This document shows positions 39,062-47,925 of a DNA stretch of 64,000 nucleotides, piece by piece (position 1 is the first letter of the stretch; every line of letters starts with the position of its first letter). The stretch spans positions 4,192,120-4,256,119 of the forward strand of contig OY101115.1 in assembly GCA_956465555.1 (NCBI GenBank). Reading direction: 5' to 3'. The notes under the pieces were generated by a model. It made no database searches. It had not been told where the DNA came from and saw nothing but the letters and a program-made list of their open reading frames with translations. The DNA is from Nitzschia sp. pyKryTriq1 (taxonomy: Eukaryota; Bacillariophyta; Bacillariophyceae; Bacillariales; Bacillariaceae). Made by a program: the position numbers and the translations under genes.

Positions 39062-41206
39062 ATGGGCCGCTCACAAGTGCTTTATAATCGCACCAAAGGC
39101 CGATACCGCAACCGCAACAACGCCGCTGGACGAGGCAACGACAACAACAACAACAATGAACGACCCGACGTTGCTGCCACTGCCACTGCCGTGCCACCGG
39201 GCCGAGGAGGAAAGAGTGCACAGGCATCGCAAGTTCCTGCTCCCCCACCACAACCGACACCACCTCCAACAGCAACTGCAAGATCCTCCCGTCGCCCCAA
39301 AATTGATGAGAGCATTTTGTTGGCCGATCCACCCACGACATTTCAGTATCATTCTAGTAAACATCATCATCATCTTCTTGCAGAGCAGGAGGAAGATCTC
39401 ATGTTTGCATCAGGAGCATCAGAAACAGGAGGAGGAGTAATTGATATTGCTAGCATGGCGGCGACCTTGACTTCTTCCCTGTCACTATCGCAACGACTCC
39501 GAATTCCTTCTCATGTGGCACATCAACTACTACATCCTCAGAACATGCTGGACGTCGTCGTGGCCCCAAAGCACCACCACCAGTCCTCTAATAACAGTAG
39601 AAATTATACTCGTAAAGAAGAAGAAGGAGCTAGTGGTGAGGAGGAGGATAGCGGGGATGAAGGAAATGGGGAAACAATGGCACAGGACGATGCTAGCTAT
39701 TCGGTCGCTCATAATACACGGATACGCGTCGGTGCGGATGGTCAAGTCGAGGCTCGTCCTCAACCAGGTCTCTACAATCCTCTACCGGCAGTAGCGGTTC
39801 TAGATTCGTCATCGAACTCGTCATATAGAGAGGATGGAAAACATGATGACGATGAGGATGGCCAGGAGGAGGAGGAGGAGGAGGAGGAAATGACGACAGG
39901 AGGAGGGACCTCATCTTCTACTCGAAATAGAAAGCCACAGTCGCCCAATACAAACAATAGTAATGGTCGACACAACAAAACTGGTGGAGGAAGCATCCTG
40001 CCGACATTTGAGGAGGGGGAGGAGGAGGAAGAATCGGTGGAACCTTCGACTCGATATATTCGGCGTGCCGGTGGTTATGATGATGATGATGATGACGACG
40101 ATGATGATGACGTCCGCAACCTGAGTGAAGATCGATATCTTGCCCTGGCGGATTCCAAAGAGGACGAGGACTACGAGGATGGACAAACATCCTCCAAGGG
40201 GCAACCTCTTCCATCCACTACTTCGGTGACGACATACGATGAGAGTGGAGCCTCATCTCTTCCTCCCCAGCCATCAACACCAGGAACATCCTCGGCGTCG
40301 GCCTCGGCCTCCACCATCAAAGACAACCCAGCAAATACACTTCAGCGGCACCATCAGCAACAGCCAACAGCCACTGCAGCCACTACCAAACTACCCTCGA
40401 ACATTGATACCAGGGACAACAATCGATACACGTCTACGGCAGCGCTCACACCCAAACATGCTAATGAAACAAGGCAGCAGCAGCAGCAAGTCGCCACGGT
40501 GCCCTCTGCCTCCTCTACTACTGCCGGAGGCGAAAGTTTGGAAGGATGGCTGGATCAAGCCATGGTGGTGGAACCAGTCAAAAGTATAACTACACAGCAG
40601 AAGAAGCACCTACCTGTCTACCACATACCAGTCGACCCGGTCATGGTAGTAGGAAGTCAGGACGATGATGATGACGATGATTACTCGAATCTGACCGACT
40701 TGCTGCCAGTGCAGGATGATGGTAGTAGTAGTATGAGCACTCTGACCATGACGAAACGACTCGGTGGCCGTTCTTCCGGCGATCCATCGTTTATGGCAGT
40801 ACATGTACGACCCTTACTAGAAGAAGACGACAACGACGATGACGAAGAAACGGACAATAATGATGATCTCATCTATCGATCCCTCCGTGGTATTAGTAGC
40901 AGTGGAAGCAGCAGTGAGGGTGCAGGGAGCACTACCATGAATAGTCGAGGGCGGATGCATGAAGACGATGGGTCCATACAACCACAAACGACTCGGACGA
41001 CGAAACAACAGCAGCCACAAATAGAAAGAAGAATGCAGCAACCACAGCATCACCATTCTAGTACTTCTGCAAAGCAACAACCGAAACAACAAAAGTCACG
41101 ACAGTCCTCGAATACTACCAAGAAGAAGCATAGTGGACCATCCTCTGGAGGTGCTGCCGCCGGTGGAGAGGACTTGGATGCGTGGTTGGACAGTGTTATT
41201 TCCTAA
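39062..41206 (+). CDS. Long low-complexity protein with two ExLxxWLD motifs
   Basis: Single exon, 714 aa, ATG at 39062. Most of the protein is disordered: Asn/Arg-rich start (RTKGRYRNRNNAAGRGN), Pro-rich, then many Asp/Glu runs and Gln/His-rich parts. Two short motifs stand out, GESLEGWLDQAMV at about residue 493 and GEDLDAWLDSVIS at the very C-terminus; their shared G-E-x-L-x-x-W-L-D is probably a peptide-binding motif, and the second being terminal suggests that it matters. A hydrophobic block (IDIASMAATLTSSLSLSQRL, then RIPSHVAHQLLHPQNMLDVV) could be a small folded helix. No known family. Antisense open frames across the Asp/Glu repeats are artefacts. Confidence 0.68.
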   Translation: MGRSQVLYNRTKGRYRNRNNAAGRGNDNNNNNERPDVAATATAVPPGRGGKSAQASQVPAPPPQPTPPPTATARSSRRPKIDESILLADPPTTFQYHSSKHHHHLLAEQEEDLMFASGASETGGGVIDIASMAATLTSSLSLSQRLRIPSHVAHQLLHPQNMLDVVVAPKHHHQSSNNSRNYTRKEEEGASGEEEDSGDEGNGETMAQDDASYSVAHNTRIRVGADGQVEARPQPGLYNPLPAVAVLDSSSNSSYREDGKHDDDEDGQEEEEEEEEMTTGGGTSSSTRNRKPQSPNTNNSNGRHNKTGGGSILPTFEEGEEEEESVEPSTRYIRRAGGYDDDDDDDDDDDVRNLSEDRYLALADSKEDEDYEDGQTSSKGQPLPSTTSVTTYDESGASSLPPQPSTPGTSSASASASTIKDNPANTLQRHHQQQPTATAATTKLPSNIDTRDNNRYTSTAALTPKHANETRQQQQQVATVPSASSTTAGGESLEGWLDQAMVVEPVKSITTQQKKHLPVYHIPVDPVMVVGSQDDDDDDDYSNLTDLLPVQDDGSSSMSTLTMTKRLGGRSSGDPSFMAVHVRPLLEEDDNDDDEETDNNDDLIYRSLRGISSSGSSSEGAGSTTMNSRGRMHEDDGSIQPQTTRTTKQQQPQIERRMQQPQHHHSSTSAKQQPKQQKSRQSSNTTKKKHSGPSSGGAAAGGEDLDAWLDSVIS

Positions 41207-41764
41207 ATCAAGAAGAAACTAGAGTAGGCTACAGTTTTTTCATGATAATACTGCGTTCAAATGTGCACACATTTGATCTCATGTCCTCCGCTGGTGGTAG
41301 CAGCACTAGCTTGCACGACAGGAGGAGGAGCGAGTATGGATACGGCAGAGAATGAAGAGGGACCACCAGCACTACAGCAGTAGTACTTCCTACCACTATG
41401 TCATGACCCCGATGATGATTCTTCATCATTCCTCTACTACTTGCTCCTTGTCCTTGCCAACCGCAGCGTCGTCACTTCACCTCTAGACTACTGTAAGAGG
41501 AGTTCTTCGTCGTCCTTGTACTAGCTAGCACATCGAATACCGGTAGGACCACCTGCCCCACTACTACTACAGGTCGCAGTCTCAATAGTTGCATTCGCCC
41601 GTACTCGTACTCGTACCGACCAGCGAAGACTTGTGATATTTGTTTCCTCCATGGTTTTGGGGTAACAAACATCAAGATGACGCTTCAACTACGACGTAGG
41701 AGAACGACGTAAAGATCTAAGTAATTTTAGTCGTATTTGTCGAAATAGGGTTGACTACAGTATC

Positions 41765-41870
41765 ACGATCATAAAAGATCTCTCACGAACTCGGGTACAG
41801 TAAGAGTACAGTACTCCAGACGTTTACGATCATAAAAGATCTCTCACGAACTCGTACAGTACTCCAGACC
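41765..41870. repeat. Imperfect 61-bp tandem duplication
   Basis: The 29-base block starting ACGATCATAAAAGATCTCTC occurs at 41765 and 41826, each followed by a copy of TACAGTACTCCAGAC. The first copy has 12 extra bases (GGTACAGTAAGA) before it. The second block ends at about 41870. Confidence 0.85.
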
Positions 41871-42419
41871 TTTAACAGGGTCCTGTTTGAATACAAGTAG
41901 ATGTAGGTACATCTGCATACTTATCGCGTTTCTGGGCAATGAATTCAACATGTCAATGTGAACCATTTCTTGTCATGGCACGGGGAGTCGGATTCGCCAA
42001 GAAGATCCCCCCGCAGGACAGCCGAAAATAGTTCTTTCGAGACACTCATTGGCTTGATTTTGGTACCTTTTTCAACAAATGCGTTCTGAGATGTATGATG
42101 AGCTGAAATGTTTAATAAGGTAGAAAAAGTATTCAGTAGAGATGAAGTGGATGCTATGATTCTATCACACAGTCGTCGGTGGGAGTTTGTTGTCATCGTC
42201 GTGATGACGATCGCGGAAGAAATTCTTTCAAAATGATGGCGCGGCAGGACTCGTGTTCGTGATTCGGGTGTTTGTACCGGCGCCACGTGGACCTACTACA
42301 GTTTTCTTTCGCGCAACTCGTCTACCGGTACCGCGGTGGTACCGGGGCGTGCGTACTACCGGTACTGTGTACGTACCGGTAGGTACGTCACGATACCGTC
42401 AGTGCGGCAGTCGTGGGTG

Positions 42420-42441
42420 CCAGAGAACCATGGTTCTCTGG
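42420..42441. repeat. Perfect 22-bp palindrome flanked by 8-bp direct repeats
   Basis: The central 20 bases CAGAGAACCATGGTTCTCTG are a perfect palindrome and are bordered on both sides by GTGGGTGC in direct orientation; the adjoining bases extend the palindrome to 22 bp. It lies in a GTAC tract. It could be a protein-binding site, a hairpin, or the footprint of a tiny insertion. Confidence 0.85.
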
Positions 42442-42984
42442 TGGGTGCGTCCACATACATTCCGCATACACACGTACCAGGTGTACCGGTACCGTACCGG
42501 TACAGTACATGCACTGCTTGTACTGACCGTACACCAACCGATCCTTTTTTGGAACACTCGCGACGACTCGAGGCCTATTTCTTTCAAAATTCCGATCGAT
42601 TTGACGGAAGCAGGAAGAAGCCAGAACAGAACTCAGAACTCTCTCCTTTTTTATCAACGTCATCCGATATTTAATGATTTCGAATCCGATTGGAACGGCT
42701 ATTTATGCTACTGTCGTGATATTTCGAATTATTATCCTTCAACCTTCTCCTCATCTTGCTTGTCTTTCGATCATATATACAACCTCAGTCACGCACGGGT
42801 TTCGAATTCATGTATTGTTAAATGAACGATGGAGGCAAGGAACAGCCAAGAATTTGATGTGCCTTGCGAATTCTACCCTCTACTGTACGAGTACTGTACT
42901 CGGGTACCGGTACCTGTACCAGGTACTCAACAGTGTTATTGTACCGAACCGTACGAGTAGTCTACCCTGAGTCTACCCGCTACT

Positions 42985-43230
42985 ATGAGTGCACAAGAAA
43001 GTTCTTCGCTTCACGATCTGGAAAGTCTCAATCGAGCGTCAGAACTTTGCCTAAGACTACAAAACTCCCAAGAAAAACTACGAAGATCTCTTCCAGGTCA
43101 TCTGAAATTTCAAAACGAGCTACTTCTGGGAGATAGGCTTAGGGAATGGTGGATCCCACATGGTTTACACTTATGGAATCGTAAAGTCGAAGAGTTCCGG
43201 ATATCCACATTCCACATCACCCCCAGTTGA
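42985..43230 (+). CDS. Possible small protein, unknown
   Basis: 81 codons from an ATG. The product (MSAQESSSLHDLESLNRASE, LCLRLQNSQEKLRRSLPGHL, FQNELLLGDRLREWWIPHGL) has a helical, amphipathic look and ordinary composition, and the frame starts 20 bp after a GTAC tract. No family, no partner exon. It may be a small gene or a chance frame. Confidence 0.25.
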   Translation: MSAQESSSLHDLESLNRASELCLRLQNSQEKLRRSLPGHLKFQNELLLGDRLREWWIPHGLHLWNRKVEEFRISTFHITPS

Positions 43231-43500
43231 AGAACCCTCCTCAAAAGCCATTTACTCTACGTGTAACAAAACACAGCGTTGTGCTTTGGCTTGCTCTACA
43301 GTAGTACAAGTACAGTAGCCGTAGCTTGTTGTTGGCCACTTTGTACATTGTTTACCTACTATTTTCAAGCGTCTTTTCGCTCATATTTTATCATCACTCA
43401 TCCTTTGGTGTTGTGTGTCTTCGGACGAAAGGAAAACCATTCTTTCCTCTCATTATTTCTTTGAACGATTGCTCTGCAAGTCCAAGAACTAATTAATACA

Positions 43501-44626
43501 ATGGTTCCAGAGTTTCCAACTTCCCACGCGTTTGGGCGCCCCCCATCCAAAGGACGGAAGCCGCTTGTTGATAAGAGTGACTCCACTCTTCCGTTTCCTT
43601 TCAAGTTGCACCAACTCCTCGAAGAGGCAGATGAGTATGGTACTGATCACATCATATCTTGGTTACCAAGCGGCGAGGCGTTCAAGGTACGTGATAAAAA
43701 TGTTACTTCAGCTAGGATGATGATTTTCGTTTGGTTCTCTAACAGAAAATGATTCGTTCTTCCGTTTCCGACAATCAAACAAACAGATTCACGATCCCAA
43801 AGTATTTGAGACCTCGGTGATGACCATGTATTTCAAACAAAGCAAGCTCAAGTCATTCACCCGGCAACTTTACATATATGGCTTTACCAAGATCTCCAAG
43901 GGCCGAAATATGGGAGGGTTCTTCCACCCTGACTTCCGGAGAGAAGATCAAAAGGCTTGCATGACTTTGTCCCGAAGAGAAAACAAGGAAGATAGACGTG
44001 TTAAAAAGAACAGGCCACAGATGCTCGAAGATCTTCAAAGAAGTTTGGCTAAAGGCCGTACTTCCAGCTTCGCTCTCCCAGTGAAGAAAAATGGCCTGGA
44101 GCTTGGAACAGTGCCCGCAGTAAGAAACACAACGATTCCGCAATCCCTTCTTGCTAGTTTCCCCACCTCAATCCCTCGGGGAGCAACTGTTGAGAACAAA
44201 GAAGAGCGCGCCAAGAAGAACGCTTTGACCTTGTTTGATCAAACCTTCGGTGATGATCTGGATATGGATGACTTCCTCGGGGGGACCACTTCCCTCGGAC
44301 CCATTTCAGCCATGGAGACCAAGGCCCTCCCAGCACCCCCTTGCGCGTTGCCTTTGGATTTTCAAAAGCAATCACTCCCCCGGTCTATATTTCAAGGCTT
44401 CCCCGACCTACAGAAGAGCACATCAGTGCTCTCTTATGGGGTACCTCAGCAGCAGCAGGAAGTAACCACCCCTGCTAGCGATGTGTTTCACATGGAGCCC
44501 CGATCCATCGAGGAAATGTTGGATGCGTTTGTGGAAGAAGATGATATGATCCCCTTCGCCGCAAACTCTTTCTTTGGCGCCGAACACTTTACTGAGAACC
44601 ATAATTTCATGATGATGGAAACCTAA
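43501..44626 (+). CDS. Heat-shock-factor-type transcription factor
   Basis: Exons 43501-43686 and 43787-44626 (341 aa, 100-bp GT-AG intron inside the DNA-binding domain; the splice joins GEAFK to IHDPKVFETSV). The HSF winged helix-turn-helix covers about residues 31-125: LPFPFKLHQLLEEADEYGTD, HIISWLPSGEAFK, the recognition helix region YFKQSKLKSFTRQLYIYGFT and GGFFHPDFRRED. The SF-x-RQLY-x-YGF core is diagnostic. No heptad oligomerisation array is obvious after it; the C-terminal part is acidic with aromatic clusters (SIEEMLDAFVEEDDMIPFAA), a likely activation region. Diatoms have a large HSF family and this is one member; its targets cannot be read from the sequence. Confidence 0.9.
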
Positions 44627-44835
44627 TAATAATCCAGATCAAAACTCAGGACGAGACGTGCTTGCACACAATCAGTGATGACTCGGGGCCGCGAATCATC
44701 ATCTTCCTCGAATGAATGCCCCTTCAACAGGCATGTACTATCTTTCGATAATACTCCCATGTTGTATGAATAACTATATAAATAATGTATCATTCCAATA
44801 TCTTTTCATTATCTATTATATGGAAGTCTGTTAGT

Positions 44836-46125
44836 CTATTCTAGCTGTAACGCATATCTGTCAGACATCGTTGTCTTGTACAAAGGAGGTGCATCTTGTT
44901 GCTTCCTCAGTGTCTCCGGGTAAAAGTCAAAGCATGCATCACCGGAACAACTTTTCATGGATACCTTCGCAACGGTTCCTTTGCTGAACATGGGGGAAAT
45001 CAACTTCCAGGCCAAGGAGAACACCTTCGATGGTCGGAGGAGGGTGATACTCTGGGCTGTTTCAGGGTAGTTGGATTGCGTCATGTGGATCCACGGCTTG
45101 AGAATATGCGATACAAACGTGGGAGAGAACTGCGATAGACTCATTCCATTCAAGTCGCAAGTCTCCTCGACAAAAACCATTTGCTTTGTTCGCAAGCTCT
45201 CCTGATAGAGATGCAAGTGGAGAGCTTCCAGTAGGTAGGTCCAGTACGCAAAGAATGCCCGTATTGAAAGTTTCTTTTGAAGAATGAGTTTCGAAATGCC
45301 CTGAGTATCCCACTGGCCCAATCGTAGTACGACTGGCATCAGACCATTGTAGCTTTTTATAGGTTTGATGTCACATGGTAAGTAGTCGTTAACAACTTTC
45401 CAATCTTCGGGTGGCCGGAAAGCATCGTTGTCTCCAGCGCGTAACCGTTCGTCAATCAGCAACCGAATTTCGTCTACCCGGTTTTCATCTCGCCATTGCA
45501 GGAACTCACGATATTGCACTGCAGCAGTCACGGGGTCTTGAATCTTGTCCTTGCGCAAGAAGCGCAGCAGTCGAAGATCACCATAGACATCTGGGAATGC
45601 TTCTACGACTTTGACAGTCTGTCCATTTTGCCTGGTGATTGTCTTCATTTGTAGCTTTTGTAGATCCCTTTCCAGGACTATTTTCATTGCCGCCAAGTGT
45701 CGCTCTTCGTTCGCGTCTTTGCAAGCCCACGAAGGAAGATTCATGTGCGATTGAGTTTTCTGGACCCCCCAAGGGTCCACGTCCACCATACTTATTATCG
45801 AGGACGGCGGTATTGCTGAGAGAGGAGTCGTTCGTTTGCTGCTTGTCTTTCGGAGTGAGCGTAGCTTCCGAGCCCTTCTGTTCCTTTGCTGTTGCGTGAA
45901 ACCTCGAGTTATCGGAGAAACTATCGATCTTGCTCCCACCGACGACTCAGGAACTGCAACTGCAGTTGGAAGAAGTGCTTCCGGGCCGATGGGACGCCGC
46001 GTGTTTGTAGCCGTCTCTACTAGTTGCAAACCGACAGCTAGCAAAGGAAACCAGCATAAAAGGAGGAATAATATTGACATCATGTTTTCTTGTTTTATTG
46101 CTATCGTAAATTTGTTTTGTGACAT
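44836..46125 (-). CDS. CRAL-TRIO (Sec14-like) lipid-binding protein with N-terminal hydrophobic leader
   Basis: Single exon, 429 aa from ATG at 46125; a second Met 14 codons later (MMSILFLLLCWFPLLAVGLQ) would begin right at the hydrophobic leader. The mid part has the CRAL-TRIO N-helix (DLRLLRFLRKDKIQDPVTAA, YREFLQWRDENRVDEI) and the lipid-binding fold (YNGLMPVVLRLGQWDTQGIS, VFVEETCDLNGMSLSQF, SNYPETAQSITLLRPSKVFS, LAWKLISPMFSKGTVAKVSM). The order and P-E-T/S motif in the TRIO part are standard. A hydrophobic leader is unusual for Sec14 proteins and, with a basic Ser/Thr-rich stretch after it, could mean secretory or plastid import; no Phe follows a predicted cleavage site, so this is unclear. 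Divergent from the plastid PDZ gene. Confidence 0.82.
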   Translation of the reverse strand: MSQNKFTIAIKQENMMSILFLLLCWFPLLAVGLQLVETATNTRRPIGPEALLPTAVAVPESSVGARSIVSPITRGFTQQQRNRRARKLRSLRKTSSKRTTPLSAIPPSSIISMVDVDPWGVQKTQSHMNLPSWACKDANEERHLAAMKIVLERDLQKLQMKTITRQNGQTVKVVEAFPDVYGDLRLLRFLRKDKIQDPVTAAVQYREFLQWRDENRVDEIRLLIDERLRAGDNDAFRPPEDWKVVNDYLPCDIKPIKSYNGLMPVVLRLGQWDTQGISKLILQKKLSIRAFFAYWTYLLEALHLHLYQESLRTKQMVFVEETCDLNGMSLSQFSPTFVSHILKPWIHMTQSNYPETAQSITLLRPSKVFSLAWKLISPMFSKGTVAKVSMKSCSGDACFDFYPETLRKQQDAPPLYKTTMSDRYALQLE

Positions 46126-46721
46126 GAAGCATCATCGACGTTCATGCGTTCCTGTCTTATGCTGGAAGCTGTTCTTGTTGTTTACACGAAGAACGAAGAA
46201 CAAGAGATCGGCGGTTTCGTGTGATTGCTTTGTTCCGGAGGAGGCTCGTCGTCGAGGTCGGAGAGGGGGTGAGTGAGCGAGCCAGGCAAGATGCCGATGA
46301 CACGTCACTTCAAATGTGACACTTTTCGATCACTCTGAACCCGACGAACTGCGAAGAACAACGACAAGCGTTTCTCTTTTGGCGCTATCATAGGCCCTAC
46401 AGGTATCATTGAAGTTGGAGTTCGTGAATGCGTTCACGACCGCGTCAAGCGTCACACTCCTGACTGTCGGCCAGACGTCCACGTCACTTTTGAAAAAGTG
46501 GCAAGCTGGCTCGAGAGCGAGGAGAAAGAACGCTTTGCTTTGTTGCTTGTTGCATGTAGCAAGGGAAAATGAATGACCATGGTGGCTTGGGTTGACGAAT
46601 AATAACTGCTGTGCCCGCCCGTTCGCTGCAAAGTATTGCTCATCACACACGTTGGCGTCCTTGGCCAGAAATTGGACCACCCCCGCCGTTCTCGAGCTTT
46701 GTTTTCAAGCAATTTTCAAAA
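46126..46721. other. Divergent intergenic region
   Basis: 596 bp between the Sec14-like and plastid PDZ gene starts. No GTAC tract of note, no repeats and no supported ORF; open frames present are without ATG context or low quality. Confidence 0.5.
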
Positions 46722-47689
46722 ATGAGAAGTCGAAACAAGACCTTGGTCGTTTTTGCCTCGTTTGGGGCAGTAGTAGTAGCATTCGCGTTCACGCCCACTA
46801 TTCCATTATCCCGAAGGTCCACTTTATGCTCGATAAATGGATTTTTCTCGAAGACTCGCCTCTACGAATCTGTCGAGAAAGAATCGGGGCAACTATCCGA
46901 GATTACTAGTAATAATGCCACCGTTGTGGCTGTTCAAGAAGCATATATCAATGCCAAGATTACGACCATGAAACTGGAGGAACATAGGCCCTTAGGGTGT
47001 ACCGTCGAGGAGAGTGTGGATACCATAAATGATCCTTCAGTTGTGTTTATCAGCAAGATCGTCGAAGGGGGGCATGCCGAGAAAGCTGGATTGGAAGTGG
47101 GCGATGTGCTAATTGGCGTGACGGGATTCTTTGGAGACATGACGCCAGTATGGCAATCGGGCGTGGAAATGATGTAAGTGGGAGAAAGGAGGCTGCTGCT
47201 TGCTCCTTGTATCTCAGGTCTCATGGCTGTTTTTGATCACACTAAACCTTGTTCGTCTTCAGCAAAATATTGGTGGCGGCAGTGGCGGACGAGGAGCCGT
47301 TGATGTTACAAATAGCTCGGGGAACAGGTGTTATGGAGCGACACGAGGCATCCATTGTAGATTTATGTCAAACACCAGGCGCTAGCGATAAGCAAGTGGA
47401 AGACTGCGTGGTCGAATTCTTGGCATCTGGCTATGACACTTCCGTGAGTGAGGAGGAGGAGAATGGCGAGGAATGCAGCCTAGAGGACGATGAGGCGGAT
47501 TGCATGATTGACAGCATGCTTAATTTGTGGGCGGATGAACTTCCGCCACCTCCAACGACATCGGGTATCACCGATACAAGTGGTGAAAATGCACAGTCAA
47601 AACCAAAACCTTGGAGCTCGCGGTCGTCCCCATCCGGTACCTTTGTTCGCGATCCCGTGACGGGAGAAATGCGAAACATCGACGCGTAA
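46722..47689 (+). CDS. Plastid-targeted PDZ-domain protein
   Basis: Exons 46722-47173 and 47263-47689 (292 aa, 89-bp intron; splice restores SGVEMIKILVAAV). The presequence has a signal peptide ending VVVAFA and then FTPTIPLSRR, the Phe+1 plastid motif. Residues about 80-170 form a PDZ-like domain: LGCTVEESVDTINDPSVVFI, KIVEGGHAEKAGLEVGDVLI, GVTG, and after the intron KILVAAVADEEPLMLQIARG. An acidic middle part (SEEEENGEECSLEDDEADC) and a Pro/Ser-rich tail ending GTFVRDPVTGEMRNIDA follow. There is no protease domain, unlike plastid Deg or CtpA. It is likely an adaptor at a plastid membrane or in the stroma. Confidence 0.78.
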
Positions 47690-47925
47690 CGAGTACGCGC
47701 CGAAACACCATCGGGTACGTGCTACCTTTTTGCAAATTGAAGCACTCTGGCGTTGAGAAGTGGTCTTTTGGCTATTAGTAGCTCAAGCATAAGTCGCATC
47801 TGCTAGTATAGCCCGGTGTCATCTTCGTCATCTCGCGGTATGAACAGCTGTTGCTGCTGCTGCTGGTCTACTCGTATATGGGGTGGGATACGGACAGAGA
47901 TAGTACAGGTAATTTTTATTCACAG

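Larger units (their letters stand above)
41207..43500. other. 2.3-kb intergenic region with duplication, palindrome and GTAC tracts
   Basis: No well-supported gene. Contents from left to right: a TACCGGTAGG-containing stretch near 41535-41620, a 61-bp-period duplication (41765-41870), an unsupported minus frame (41945-42286, GTG start), a dense GTAC tract (about 42320-42520) with a perfect 22-bp palindrome, another GTAC tract (about 42885-42965), and a small plus ORF (42985-43230) listed separately. Confidence 0.5.

Noticed and set aside
39033-40872. Many antisense frames across the long low-complexity gene
   Set aside because: Val/Ile/Ser-rich translations arise from GAT/GAC and CAA repeats on the coding strand.
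41945-42286. 113-codon minus-strand frame
   Set aside because: It starts at GTG, has no family or splice partner, and borders a GTAC tract.
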